From Bacteroidota bacterium (lineage in GTDB: Bacteria; Bacteroidota; Bacteroidia; Bacteroidales; Tenuifilaceae): a DNA stretch of 64,000 nucleotides. Both the position numbers and the translations under genes were made by a program. The notes below the pieces were generated by a model. It was not told where the DNA came from and searched no databases. It saw nothing but the letters and a program-made list of their open reading frames with translations. How positions within the stretch are numbered: the stretch's first letter is position 1; every line of letters begins with the position of its first letter. Shown here in pieces: positions 7,918 to 17,252 of this stretch. The DNA is taken from the NCBI GenBank assembly GCA_029560875.1, contig JAKQKB010000047.1, forward strand, positions 1-64,000, read 5' to 3'.

Positions 7918-9182
7918 TATTCTAAAAAATTAAATGTGGAAAATATATCATCGAAGGTTTCTTTATTTTTTATAACTACACCCTCGGTGCTAGAATTAAT
8001 ATCAATTATTGGAACATTTGGCAAAATAAAAGGAGGTTTAAATACTACGGAATAAGAACCTATATTTGAAAAAACAATATAAGCGCCTTTGGCAATAACT
8101 CCTCTATAACCTTTAAATAGATAATCACTTTCAATGCAGGTATATCCTGCAATGTCGATGGATTCATAAAAAGTCGAATCATTGTCAGAATCAACAAATA
8201 CTGCCATTGGCATATTTACAGTTGAGGAAAAAGAACCTAAATTAAACTTGCTCCCCGATGTTGTGGCAATATAACAACCATTAATCTTTTTTATATCAAT
8301 TACCTTAACCACAAAGAACATTGTATCGGCAACAATTGCACTACCTGGTTCTATAATTAGTGTAGGCTTTTTATCCTCTGGCAAATCTGAATAAAAGGTG
8401 CTAAATTCTTTTGCTACAGAATTAGCATAATCAGCGTATGATGGGATAACTGACCCAAACTGATTCGCCAAAAATTCAGGCATTTTCCCAAAATACCCTC
8501 CACCAATGTCTATAAATTTAGGAGGGGTATCAAAAATCCTTTTTGCAATTTGGAGCATTTGCCTTGCTCTTGGATTGTAGTATTGAATAGCTCTGTCTGG
8601 GAAATGGGAGTGAATACCTTCAAAACTAATTCTTTCACAAGACCTCAGAAAATCGAGCACTCCTTTAAAACTCTCATCTTCCACATCGAATCCAAAGCGC
8701 GAAATATACCTATCAGTTATTTGAAAATTGCACCTTAAACCCACCCTACATTGATAATCTGCGCTTTCGACTAGTTGTTTTAGAAGTTCAAAATCATTAT
8801 AAGAATCCAGGTTAACTAAACTTCCTTTAGAGAAATATTTCTTTAGATTGCCTAGGGTTTTATAGGGTCCATTAACAATAATTTTGGAAGGCTCTACTCC
8901 AACTTTCAGGGCAAGGTCGTACTCCATATCGGATACAACCTCAGCAAGACCACCAAACTGATCGATTAAGGAGCAAAGATAAGGGGTATAATTGGTCTTG
9001 TAGGAGTAGCCAATTAAGGTTTTGGGATAATGCTTACGGAATGCATTTATAAGTTCAAAATAATTATTCTTGAACCTGCTTGTATCAATTAAATAGAATG
9101 AATCTCCATGTTTGGAAGAGAGCTGATCTAAATAGCCAAAAGATAATTTTTCGTGCATATGGATTGTTTTTCTTTCATTCAT
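7917..9182 (-). CDS. PLP-dependent decarboxylase, alanine racemase-fold (DAP/Orn type)
   Basis: 421 aa fold type III enzyme. The PLP Lys lies in IGYSYKTNYTP, the barrel His in FEGIHSHFPDRA, the phosphate-binding Gly run in FIDIGGGYFGKMP and the second-domain IIEPGSAIVAD motif follows. This is the organisation of LysA/SpeC-like decarboxylases that act on D- or L-amino acids with a distal amino or carboxyl group. The canonical LysA C-terminal CESxD motif is replaced by YTCIESDYLF, so a Cys and Asp for substrate and PLP remain. It lies 15 bases after the phosphoglycosyl transferase gene. Role in glycan decoration is inferred from context. Confidence 0.85.
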   Translation of the reverse strand: MNERKTIHMHEKLSFGYLDQLSSKHGDSFYLIDTSRFKNNYFELINAFRKHYPKTLIGYSYKTNYTPYLCSLIDQFGGLAEVVSDMEYDLALKVGVEPSKIIVNGPYKTLGNLKKYFSKGSLVNLDSYNDFELLKQLVESADYQCRVGLRCNFQITDRYISRFGFDVEDESFKGVLDFLRSCERISFEGIHSHFPDRAIQYYNPRARQMLQIAKRIFDTPPKFIDIGGGYFGKMPEFLANQFGSVIPSYADYANSVAKEFSTFYSDLPEDKKPTLIIEPGSAIVADTMFFVVKVIDIKKINGCYIATTSGSKFNLGSFSSTVNMPMAVFVDSDNDSTFYESIDIAGYTCIESDYLFKGYRGVIAKGAYIVFSNIGSYSVVFKPPFILPNVPIIDINSSTEGVVIKNKETFDDIFSTFNFLE

Positions 9183-9197
9183 TAAATAAACATAATG

Positions 9198-9863
9198 TTA
9201 ATTATTATTCTGAGCCTTATTATTAATACGAGCCATATCCTTTTCAGCATTTTTTTCAAGTTCGTGGCTCCCCTCATTTCTAAGCACCTTAAAAACTGTG
9301 ATAAAAAGAATCTTAATGTCAAGAAGTATTCCAAATCTTCTAAAATCAGTAATGTACTTATTGTCAAAAACTATCTTCTCATCCCAAGACAGCTCATTTC
9401 GTCCATTGATTTGAGCTAAACCGGTAACTCCAGGCTTCATAATAAATCGTTGTTTTAACAAACCATCAAAATTCTTATAATCGCCTAGTTCATAGGTCAC
9501 AGGTGGCCTCGGCCCTACAAAACTCATATCTCCTTTTAAAATATTAAAAAGTTGAGGCAATTCATCTAAACTATAATCACGAAGGAAGCGTCCAACTTTT
9601 GTAACCCTTGGATCGTTGCTGTAGTTGAATAATCCTGTTCCCATTCTTTCTGCACCAACTACCATAGACCTAAACTTATAGATATTGAACACCTTTCCTT
9701 TAAGTCCTAACCTAGGCTGTTTAAAAAAAATAGGGCCTTTAGAGTCTATAAGTATTGCAATTGCAATAAATATGAAAAAAGGCAAAAGTGCTAGGAGCAA
9801 TAGCACAGAAAAAACGATGTCAAATACTCGTTTTAAAAAATTATTTATCGAATTCATAATCAT
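9198..9863 (-). CDS. Initiating sugar transferase (monotopic phosphoglycosyl transferase)
   Basis: 221 aa PF02397 protein. It has the N-terminal KRVFDIVFS motif and a re-entrant membrane helix, followed by KFRSMVVGAE, the catalytic Asp-Glu in SLDELPQLFNIL, and SFVGPRPP. The family transfers a sugar phosphate from UDP-sugar to undecaprenyl phosphate at the cytoplasmic face, starting each repeat unit. Its start overlaps the stop of the GT4 gene (ATGA). A bacillosamine-, QuiNAc- or FucNAc-type first sugar would fit the dehydratase in the same operon, but this is not shown directly. Confidence 0.93.
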   Translation of the reverse strand: MIMNSINNFLKRVFDIVFSVLLLLALLPFFIFIAIAILIDSKGPIFFKQPRLGLKGKVFNIYKFRSMVVGAERMGTGLFNYSNDPRVTKVGRFLRDYSLDELPQLFNILKGDMSFVGPRPPVTYELGDYKNFDGLLKQRFIMKPGVTGLAQINGRNELSWDEKIVFDNKYITDFRRFGILLDIKILFITVFKVLRNEGSHELEKNAEKDMARINNKAQNNN

Positions 9864-11092
9864 TTATTTGCAATTTTTAGTAAAAAAGATACCAAGTCGT
9901 TATAAATTATTGATGAATTGAAATTTTGGTCAAAAACCTTTCTGCTATTTTTTCTCAAATCTACAAGGCTTTTTTTGTTTTTGGTAATTTCTTTCAATTT
10001 TTTCAAGAAATCCTCTGAATTTTGGGGTTCATAAACAAGTCCAATGCCATTAGATTCTATCAAATCTTTAGACTCGCCCTGTAAACTTGATAGAACAGGT
10101 AACCCAAGAGCCATATATTCATAGATTTTATTGGGTAATCCTTGAGGAGCATTTTTTGCATAAGCCATTAAACCAATGTGAGCATTAAGTGAAATATACT
10201 TCAATTCTGCTTTACCTACCCATCCCGTAAAAACAATATTTTTTAGATCTCTGGCTGCATCTTTCCAATTTCTAATTTGCTCTCCATCGCCAGTGAATAT
10301 AAACGAGATATGGGGGTCTGTTTGCTCAATTTCCCGCGCAGCGCTAATCACTGTTAGCAAATCGTAACTTTGTCCAAAAGTACCCACAAACCAAACATTA
10401 ATACGGTTGGGATCAATGTTTAAATGAGTAAAATCTACGTTTTCAATATTAATATTACTTACGCCTGTATCATCATAGCCCAAAGGGAAAACCTCGTCAT
10501 TAATACTACGATTTCTACTCCCATAATTCAAACCAAAGTTAAGATAACCATCAGAAACACCAGTAATGCTGTAGCAATTCTGAAAAATATACCTTGTTCT
10601 ATTAACCAAGGGCTTTATGAAAACCTTAACCATCGATTTTATTACTCCTGAGAAGGGAAACAAAAAGATATCGGGCCACAAATCACGAACGTCTATAACT
10701 ACAGGTATATTATGTTCTTTCCCATACCTCACTGATTCATATGCCAAATCAATTGTAGGAAAGGAGCAAAAAATTAAATCGGGCAGTCTCCGTTTTCGGC
10801 TTTCTTTCTTAAAACTTACGGCAACCTCATAATGGTTTTTTATTCTACTCAGCGATACATTTTTTTTATACGGCGTTTTAGAGTGCAAGTAAACTCTACT
10901 TAGTTTAAGATTTACCTGCTCCTCATAAGTTTTATCATACAAATATTCTTTTTTTTGATGATCAAAAGTTGTTGTCCACCACACCACTTCATGCCCTTCT
11001 TCGGACAATTTTTGAGCCAAAATACCTGTTCTGTGAGGACGTTCTTTTTCAGAAGGAATTGGTTCTCCGGATGTTACTAGCCAAATAGTCAT
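9860..11092 (-). CDS. Glycosyltransferase family 4 (WbuB-like)
   Basis: 410 aa GT-B enzyme. N-terminal domain has LVTSGEPIPSE...RTGILAQKL and VVIDVRDLWPD, typical of GT4 enzymes near PGTs such as WbuB. The C-terminal domain has FVGTFGQSYDL, FTGDGEQ, FTGWVG and an E-x7-E-like site around GLPNKIYEYMALGLPV. It acts in the cytosol on the lipid-linked oligosaccharide. It overlaps its neighbours on both sides by ATGA, so translation is probably coupled. Confidence 0.9.
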   Translation of the reverse strand: MTIWLVTSGEPIPSEKERPHRTGILAQKLSEEGHEVVWWTTTFDHQKKEYLYDKTYEEQVNLKLSRVYLHSKTPYKKNVSLSRIKNHYEVAVSFKKESRKRRLPDLIFCSFPTIDLAYESVRYGKEHNIPVVIDVRDLWPDIFLFPFSGVIKSMVKVFIKPLVNRTRYIFQNCYSITGVSDGYLNFGLNYGSRNRSINDEVFPLGYDDTGVSNINIENVDFTHLNIDPNRINVWFVGTFGQSYDLLTVISAAREIEQTDPHISFIFTGDGEQIRNWKDAARDLKNIVFTGWVGKAELKYISLNAHIGLMAYAKNAPQGLPNKIYEYMALGLPVLSSLQGESKDLIESNGIGLVYEPQNSEDFLKKLKEITKNKKSLVDLRKNSRKVFDQNFNSSIIYNDLVSFLLKIANK

Positions 11093-12252
11093 TTTTTATT
11101 TATTTTATAGAATAATTGAAAACTAACAATTGATAGAATACTAAATTCTCCAATTAACAATACAATCTCGGGCAATAAAAAGCTACTGAATCTCATAATA
11201 ACAAATAAAACGATAAAAGTTATCATTTGAAAATAAGTTGCCACTCGGAATAACCTATAATTTCCTGTGGGCAAAACTTTAAAGTATAAAAGACAGGATG
11301 TCAATATTGAAAAACAGGCCGCAATAATATAGAAATGCAAATTGGACACCGCATTAAAACGATCGCCTAAATATTTTGCGCCCCCAAAAAATATGAATAA
11401 AAGTAAAATAAAAGTAAGAGCAATGTTTAAAAAAACTATATATGCAGGGTACTTTGTGTTTAATTTGCCTACTTCTTTCTTATTTATAGCAAGGTAAACA
11501 GTTTGTATAAGAGGCTGAAAAAAGGTAGAATACATTGATTTAACTCTTTCACCAACCAAGTATAAGGATGACACCCTATTACCATATATTGAAGCAACAA
11601 CTAGCGGTATTAAACTATACACCACATATGAAGAGGTTTTGGACAAAAAAACCTCCATAACCTTATTTATTGCCACATGGAGAGATTTTTTATTTGGAAG
11701 TGCAAATACTTGACTCGAACGATTAAGCCATATTACAAAAAAAACGGTGAAGGACATGAAGAAAATACCACTCAGATACAACCCCATGAGCGAAGGCAAC
11801 AAATAGACTATCAATACACTGCCCCCTCTAAAAGAAGCCAAAACTATGAGCTTAACAATATCAATTGACCAGCAAGTTGCCCATGAGGGGATAATTAAAA
11901 CCGGGAAAAAGTAAAGGGCATATGCTATTACCCAATAAGAAGATAATGAATCCTTTGAAAAAATATTCCACAAGAAAAAACCTACCAATAGCGACAATAA
12001 GTACAAAGCAATGCTAAAGCCAATAAATCCGCCAGAAAGAATTGCTCTGGTAGAATCTTTGCGTGATATCTCGCGCGGTGCTACATACGAAACGCCTCCC
12101 TCTGCTATTGCATAAGCTAAAATATTTAGCGCAACAGCTGTAGAGAATCCAATAAAATCAGCTTCACCTAAAAGAAAAGTAAAAATCAGGAAAACCAAAT
12201 AGTTTGATCCTGAAAGAATCATTTGCCCAATAACCGCATAAAATGATTTCAT
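11089..12252 (-). CDS. Wzx-like polysaccharide flippase (MOP superfamily)
   Basis: 387 aa, almost entirely membrane segments (about ten to twelve), with the MOP-flippase N-terminal pattern GQMILSGSNYLVFLIFTFLL and a charged APREISRKDS loop. The length is slightly short of typical Wzx (about 420-480). Family role: moves undecaprenyl-linked repeat units to the periplasmic face. Position between two glycosyltransferases and a Wzy-like gene supports this over other MOP roles. Confidence 0.8.
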   Translation of the reverse strand: MKSFYAVIGQMILSGSNYLVFLIFTFLLGEADFIGFSTAVALNILAYAIAEGGVSYVAPREISRKDSTRAILSGGFIGFSIALYLLSLLVGFFLWNIFSKDSLSSYWVIAYALYFFPVLIIPSWATCWSIDIVKLIVLASFRGGSVLIVYLLPSLMGLYLSGIFFMSFTVFFVIWLNRSSQVFALPNKKSLHVAINKVMEVFLSKTSSYVVYSLIPLVVASIYGNRVSSLYLVGERVKSMYSTFFQPLIQTVYLAINKKEVGKLNTKYPAYIVFLNIALTFILLLFIFFGGAKYLGDRFNAVSNLHFYIIAACFSILTSCLLYFKVLPTGNYRLFRVATYFQMITFIVLFVIMRFSSFLLPEIVLLIGEFSILSIVSFQLFYKINKK

Positions 12253-12255
12253 TGG

Positions 12256-13074
12256 CTAGTAATAATTCTTTAATAAGTATAAAACACTTTGATAATAAAG
12301 TTTTCTTCTAAAATTATTGCCCAAACTACTTATTGACGCATGGCGAGAATCATAAACCTTAATATTGGGTGTGTAGTAAACTTTAACACCGGCTTTTTTT
12401 GCTTCCTCTGCGATATAAATCTCTTCACCGAAGAGAAAGCAAGGGTATGGTTTTAAGCATTTAAAAAAAGACACCTCAGTAAAAATAAACATAGCCCCAT
12501 GTGGAGCATAAATAATTCTACTAAATTTATCACTACTATGAGTACTTCTTTTTTTGACAACGAATAGCAATTCCTTAACTCTTGCCAAGCTGAAAAACAA
12601 AAAATAAGTTAATAAATTACTATAAATCAACTTCAATCTAATCATCTTCGCTCTTGATAACTTTGATAAATACTTTGGATTTTGATCAAAGCCTTCAGAC
12701 ACAGAAATAATTGAAGGGGCAATTATTCCTTTAAACTGCATTGAAGCTTTAAGTTCTTTAAAGAAACTACCATCTAAATACAAATCAGGATTACAGTATA
12801 TTACGCAATCAAAGGTTTCGTTCTCGATTAGTCTTTGAGCTATTGGAATACATCCAAAATACCCTAAATTTTCTGCAGAGGAATGCAATGAAACGCCATT
12901 AACTTGAAGAGACTTTCTAAACTCTTCTTCCTCTTGCTTACTTTTAATTGAGTTATCAATTACATGGATAGTGATATCAAAATCTCCTTCCTTGTTTGCG
13001 TTTAAGACTGACTCGATCAATTTAAGCCCATGATTGTCAGCCTTATAATTTATTACAAAAAATATAATTTTCAT
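12256..13074 (-). CDS. Glycosyltransferase family 2 (rhamnosyltransferase-like)
   Basis: 272 aa GT-A enzyme. N-terminal IIFFVINYKADNHG strand, ENLGYFGCIP (the NxGyxxxxN-like donor segment of rhamnosyltransferase-type GT2) and CNPDLYLDGSF, in which the usual DxD is reduced to a single Asp. Near the C-terminus are GAMFIFTE and FGEEIYIAEEAKKAG, the latter with the EE/ED catalytic region. Acceptor and donor sugars cannot be assigned. It overlaps the propeller gene upstream by ATGA. Confidence 0.85.
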   Translation of the reverse strand: MKIIFFVINYKADNHGLKLIESVLNANKEGDFDITIHVIDNSIKSKQEEEEFRKSLQVNGVSLHSSAENLGYFGCIPIAQRLIENETFDCVIYCNPDLYLDGSFFKELKASMQFKGIIAPSIISVSEGFDQNPKYLSKLSRAKMIRLKLIYSNLLTYFLFFSLARVKELLFVVKKRSTHSSDKFSRIIYAPHGAMFIFTEVSFFKCLKPYPCFLFGEEIYIAEEAKKAGVKVYYTPNIKVYDSRHASISSLGNNFRRKLYYQSVLYLLKNYY

Positions 13075-14315
13075 AGATTCAAACTAGTAAAATCCAAAGT
13101 GATTAATGAATGAACTCCATTGTGAGCTGAATCTACACAAGCAATTCTCTTAAATGGATGTAATCTTGGATGAAGATCGACCTGTAAGAACCTTGTGTAC
13201 TTTTTAGGCAAATTTGTTCTGAGTAGATTTTGTCTTCGATTTGTTTGGGTATTCATTAAAATAAGATATTGATTTCTGAATCTGTCAGGATATGAATCTG
13301 TTATAACAAAATTATCATTCTTAGAAAAGGTAGGATGACCATCGGAATTTAAGGTATCCTTAAAAAATCTTTTATGTTTTCCGGTTTGATCTTCCACTAA
13401 ATAATACCCATCTCCCTCGCCAGGGTATCTTAGATACGAGAAAATTTCTGTATCTGAAGCCCACGTAATATGTGAAACCATTTCTTCCATTGGGAAAAGA
13501 TATAAACAATCGCCATGAACATCCACAGAAAACATACGAGTCCATCGTCTTTCATTTTTATCTAACCAACGATGAAGAAAAAATAATCTTGTTCCACTTG
13601 GATTGAATAGAGAATGATGAAAAAAATGGAATGCATTTTCCATTGATGGATGAGGTTTTATTCGAATGATTTCCTCCAATGAGATTTGAAACAAGACTTC
13701 ACTTGTATCTATATTAAAAATTCTGAAATAATCACTACTTATATCATTATATTTAGGTATTTCAGAAATCAAACCATAACCAGGCATTGCTTTTTCAGCC
13801 CTATGGAAATTATAGCTACATCCATATAAACCATTATGGGAAGTATGTACAATCGGCCAAGGTAAGTCTCTAACCACATTATTTGTTCTGATATTCTTTA
13901 CACGGCTAATGTGTATTCCATCAGAAAGAATATTGTAAACAACTTCATCATTAGATACCCCTCGCCATTGCAACATAGAACCCATTTGCCAGTTCCATCC
14001 TTTCGTTTTGTCAATAGGGACAAACTCTTCCCAATTATTTCCCCTAAAGAAACCTACCTCAATTTCATCATTACAATTTAATTCTCGTGGTTCAATCAAC
14101 ACCCTATGGGCTAATAAGAACTCTCCATTCGGTGAAAATGGAGACTTATCGTGAAATCCATAGAAAAAACCTCTCCTTTCTGTAAACGGATATTCACAAA
14201 AAATTTGCTTTTGAGGAATAAAACCTAATAAAAATTGATAAGCATCAACTATTTTTTGTTTTAACCTAGGGTTATTCTTAACCAAATTATAAATATAAAG
14301 TTCTATCTTATTCAT
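13071..14315 (-). CDS. Predicted beta-propeller protein of the polysaccharide operon
   Basis: 414 aa from ATG at 14315. A GTG at 14351 would extend it but overlaps the polymerase gene, whose stop lies 8 bases before the ATG. No signal peptide or membrane segment. After a helical start come repeated blade-like motifs: FHDKSPFSPNGEFLLAHR, HHSLFNPSGTRLFFLHRW and GHPTFSKNDNFVITDSYPDR. The last two resemble the SPDG/H-R-W pattern of oligogalacturonate lyase-type or Tol-Pal-like propellers. Many aromatic and His residues suggest a carbohydrate ligand. I cannot name a function. Possible roles are a glycan-modifying lyase or hydrolase, or a scaffold for the biosynthetic enzymes. Its position between wzy-like and GT2 genes ties it to glycan assembly. 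Confidence 0.7.
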   Translation of the reverse strand: MNKIELYIYNLVKNNPRLKQKIVDAYQFLLGFIPQKQIFCEYPFTERRGFFYGFHDKSPFSPNGEFLLAHRVLIEPRELNCNDEIEVGFFRGNNWEEFVPIDKTKGWNWQMGSMLQWRGVSNDEVVYNILSDGIHISRVKNIRTNNVVRDLPWPIVHTSHNGLYGCSYNFHRAEKAMPGYGLISEIPKYNDISSDYFRIFNIDTSEVLFQISLEEIIRIKPHPSMENAFHFFHHSLFNPSGTRLFFLHRWLDKNERRWTRMFSVDVHGDCLYLFPMEEMVSHITWASDTEIFSYLRYPGEGDGYYLVEDQTGKHKRFFKDTLNSDGHPTFSKNDNFVITDSYPDRFRNQYLILMNTQTNRRQNLLRTNLPKKYTRFLQVDLHPRLHPFKRIACVDSAHNGVHSLITLDFTSLNL

Positions 14316-14322
14316 TTTAAAG

Positions 14323-15414
14323 TTATATTTTGGGAATCCACTTTCGTTCACAAATTAAATCAGACCAAATAACGAAGAAAATACCAAGCATTACAGAGTT
14401 ATGAACAAAAGGCGTGGTATTTGTAGATAAAAAAGCACAAAAAAGCATAAAAACTAGAACCAATGAAATCAGCCTAGATTTTGCATGGTTGAACACAACA
14501 TAAAAAAAAGCAAAGATACTATTAAATATTAATGGTGCCAATATTGAAAAGTCCTCAACAATATAGCGAAATGCCGTGTATATATTTGTTGGCTCCCCAT
14601 AATAGTATAAGCTTTGCGCAAAAACACCTGCACTTCTCGATACTACACCAATATAATCAAGAGGCCCGATAAAAGTTAATTTACCCAAAGAGAGGTTATA
14701 ATCATACACTTTAAAATACCAATAGCCAAAGGAATTATACTGAGCAAAAAGATAATGAAACAACAATCTAATGGCTTTTAACACACCGCCCTCGAATCCC
14801 CTAAAAAATAACGCTAAAAGCATTAATAACATAAATAAGAATACATACTTTATCTTACCTTTCAATATATCAAAAAGCATCTTATTATCATTGGAAATAA
14901 CAAGACCTGTAACAAAAAAAATTCCTGCCAGGAAGCTAGGCCACTTCTCGGTTGTTAAAATGGTATACATTAAAATAGGAATGAACGCCAAAATAGTGTA
15001 AATATTTTTAGTTTTGGAATCCTGTGTACCAGCTCTATACACCAACCATAAACTTAGCGCAAGAATAATTGGGTTTCCACTATGAGCTAAAGTATTACCT
15101 TCATACCTTCGGGTTGTAGACTCAACGGCAATTGACTTAATTCCACTTAGTGAAAAAATATCAAAAAAACTATGTCCAACATTATTAGCAATAACTTGCA
15201 GGTTGTATATTCCTAGAATTATAATGCCATAAAATATGATTGGATTAACTTGTCGATAATTAGAATAACTTTCATATTTACTTAACTTTTCAGCAAAAAA
15301 GAGGGGTAAACTTGAAACCAAAATAAACACAAACGAAAACAGCGAATATTGGCTAGGATAATACAAAATCCCGCCTAACGCATATGCTACAAAAACATAA
15401 AATGCTATTTTCAT
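14323..15414 (-). CDS. Wzy-like oligosaccharide repeat-unit polymerase
   Basis: 363 aa polytopic membrane protein (about ten segments) starting with MKIAFYVFVAYALGG. The loop with ESTTRRYEGN and a later Arg-rich loop (SRSAGVFAQSLYYYGEP) fits the two-Arg-loop arrangement of Wzy polymerases. Sequence conservation in this family is low, so the call relies on topology, length and position as first gene of the operon. It acts on the periplasmic face. A TAATTTTG element 43 bases before the start is a candidate promoter. Confidence 0.72.
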   Translation of the reverse strand: MKIAFYVFVAYALGGILYYPSQYSLFSFVFILVSSLPLFFAEKLSKYESYSNYRQVNPIIFYGIIILGIYNLQVIANNVGHSFFDIFSLSGIKSIAVESTTRRYEGNTLAHSGNPIILALSLWLVYRAGTQDSKTKNIYTILAFIPILMYTILTTEKWPSFLAGIFFVTGLVISNDNKMLFDILKGKIKYVFLFMLLMLLALFFRGFEGGVLKAIRLLFHYLFAQYNSFGYWYFKVYDYNLSLGKLTFIGPLDYIGVVSRSAGVFAQSLYYYGEPTNIYTAFRYIVEDFSILAPLIFNSIFAFFYVVFNHAKSRLISLVLVFMLFCAFLSTNTTPFVHNSVMLGIFFVIWSDLICERKWIPKI

Positions 15415-15909
15415 TCACAATACCCTTAGCCAATAACCTCAATAACAAGTAAATGACAAAATTACAATTACACAGCAAACATTGGTAAATAAAAATATAC
15501 CTAACTATTCTTCATACAAACTTATCACTATGCAATGCCTAAACCGATTGTTAAAAAAAGGTGCAATGCAACTCTACCATGTAAATTCCAATATAAGACT
15601 TAAAAAGTCAACAAAATTAATACTTATATACCTTTTTGGCAAATCGTATGTCAAATGTATTGATTGTTGTCTTTTTAGGACTAAGAAACTAATAGTTGAT
15701 GAATAAGACACCTCTAGGGATAACTATAGAAGAACCCACAATTTATGATTGAATTTTATTAGCATTATATGCTATAGTATAACTTAAATTAACTATTGTG
15801 ATCAAACTTTAAACTATGAAACCCGGCTCTAATTAAAGAAGGGAATAATCTGTCTAAATCAAATAGTTAAGCCTAATTGAAATTGTAATTAGGTAAAAAA
15901 TATTATAAA
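15415..15909. other. Gene-free 495-base spacer upstream of the polysaccharide operon
   Basis: Very AT-rich. It carries a candidate promoter for the polysaccharide operon at its left end and a 7-bp stem CCTAATT/AATTAGG (15872-15893) near the end of the universal stress gene, which may be a weak terminator. One short open frame (15482-15706) starts at TTG and has no recognisable feature, so I do not call it. Confidence 0.55.
15457..15464 (-). promoter_or_regulatory. Candidate -7 element for the polysaccharide operon
   Basis: On the minus strand this reads TAATTTTG, a match to the Bacteroidota TAnnTTTG element, 43 bases before the start of the polymerase gene. A TTTG lies only 11 bases upstream, shorter than the usual ~19, so the -33 part is unclear. 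Confidence 0.35.
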
Positions 15910-17013
15910 CTACGCGTGGAAAAGCAATACAGGAACATCGGACTGATAAATCATTTGTTTTGATAACGAAGGGTTAAAAAGCTTATATATAATACTTCGT
16001 TTAATTGTGGTTAATGCCACTAAGTTAATTTGCTTTTCCTTAATTATATCAATAAAAGACTTCACCATATCTTTGCTTTCAATAACAGAACATTCTACAG
16101 CCAATTTTGGATTTATTTTTTTGAAGTAATCTTTCAACGCTGAACTATGAGCTCTTATAGCAGGACTTTCGGGTTTGTCGGATACGTGAACACAGAAAAT
16201 TTTAATATTAAAAGGCGATACAATTCTCAGAAGTTTACGGATTGAGGTGTAATCGCTATCATCAAAATTTGTGGCATAAAGTACATTTTTTACATCATCT
16301 ATCCCTTTAAGCACTGCTTTCTCTGGAATTACAAGCAATGGTAAATGTGTTTCCTCAGATACTTCATTGGCTACACTGCCAACCAGTTCAGTACTTTTAA
16401 ATCCCTCTCCCTTTGTTCCCATTACAATCATACCAGGCCTATACTTTTTGCTTGTTTCTATAATGCCGTATGCAGCATATCCCTCACGCAAAGTATAGCC
16501 TATTGGAACACTATTTGCTCCTATTTGCTTGGCAAATTCAAGTAAATCAGCATGAAACTTTGCCAATTTTTCCTTTGCAGTTTTATGTAGTATATTGTAG
16601 TTCATGTCAAAATCAATCTGAATGCTAGCTACATCGGTAAAAGGAATCATATCTACAACAGGAGAGTTAAATACATGCAACAACTTAACCTCTGAGTTAG
16701 ACTTTGCGGCAAGCATAACAGCAAACCGAGCAGCATTCTGCGAAGGAATTGAAAAATCGATTGGAACAAGGATTTTTCTCAATTGCATAGTAAGCTTCTT
16801 GGCCTCCTCGGAATGGTGCTTTTGGGTAAGTAACATTAAGGCTTTTTCGGCATCGCTTTCCTTGATCTGAACTTTAACGCCCTCGGAAAAAGCACCTTGT
16901 AGAATATTAACGTTTTTAAGGAAACAAATTACTCCATTTGCCTCGAGGTAAGTTTTGAGAACTACTGCCTTGGAGTAATTCTCAATGGCAATATCTATCA
17001 ATTTCTCTTCCAT
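15910..17013 (-). CDS. DUF2007 domain fused to two universal stress (UspA) domains
   Basis: 367 aa. Residues 1-65 form a DUF2007-like signal-transducer module (SKAVVLKTYLEANGV...DAEKALMLL). Residues about 80-225 are a complete UspA domain starting KILVPIDFS and ending with the ATP-binding pattern MGTKGEGFKSTELVGSVANEVS...PLLVIP. Residues about 235-365 are a second, degenerate UspA domain (VKNVLYATNFDDSD) without a clear G-2x-G-9x-G motif. Cytosolic. Tandem Usp proteins are common in Bacteroidota, but the DUF2007 head is less usual. Likely stress or nucleotide-sensing role, partner unknown. Confidence 0.85.
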   Translation of the reverse strand: MEEKLIDIAIENYSKAVVLKTYLEANGVICFLKNVNILQGAFSEGVKVQIKESDAEKALMLLTQKHHSEEAKKLTMQLRKILVPIDFSIPSQNAARFAVMLAAKSNSEVKLLHVFNSPVVDMIPFTDVASIQIDFDMNYNILHKTAKEKLAKFHADLLEFAKQIGANSVPIGYTLREGYAAYGIIETSKKYRPGMIVMGTKGEGFKSTELVGSVANEVSEETHLPLLVIPEKAVLKGIDDVKNVLYATNFDDSDYTSIRKLLRIVSPFNIKIFCVHVSDKPESPAIRAHSSALKDYFKKINPKLAVECSVIESKDMVKSFIDIIKEKQINLVALTTIKRSIIYKLFNPSLSKQMIYQSDVPVLLFHA

Positions 17014-17211
17014 AACCTAAGCATTTTGTGGTAAGTTAGAGAATTTTAACCTAAAAGTCAATAAAAAACATCATTAAAGTTAAGTACTTTCATATTCTTC
17101 CAACTTTATTAGAGCCTGATTAAATAACAAAGTAAAGCCATCCAAAATATTTTCCTATGCAAACCTCAAGGTAATCAAAAAATTAAATGTTCGAAAACAA
17201 AAATGATTTTC

Positions 17212-17219
17212 TAAATTTG
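17212..17219 (+). promoter_or_regulatory. -7 promoter element for the C69 peptidase gene
   Basis: TAAATTTG matches TAnnTTTG. Transcription would start near 17226, giving a leader of about 27 bases. No good TTTG is seen 19 bases upstream (TGTTCG at best). Confidence 0.5.
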
Positions 17220-17252
17220 TCAAAATAAAAACTAACCTTAATCAGAACTAAG

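Noticed and set aside
14315-14351. GTG start at 14351 for the propeller gene
   Set aside because: It would overlap the polymerase gene by 29 bases; the ATG 8 bases after that stop is simpler.
15482-15706. 74-codon open frame in the spacer after the polysaccharide operon
   Set aside because: TTG start, AT-driven composition, no recognisable motif or partner, and no promoter beyond chance.
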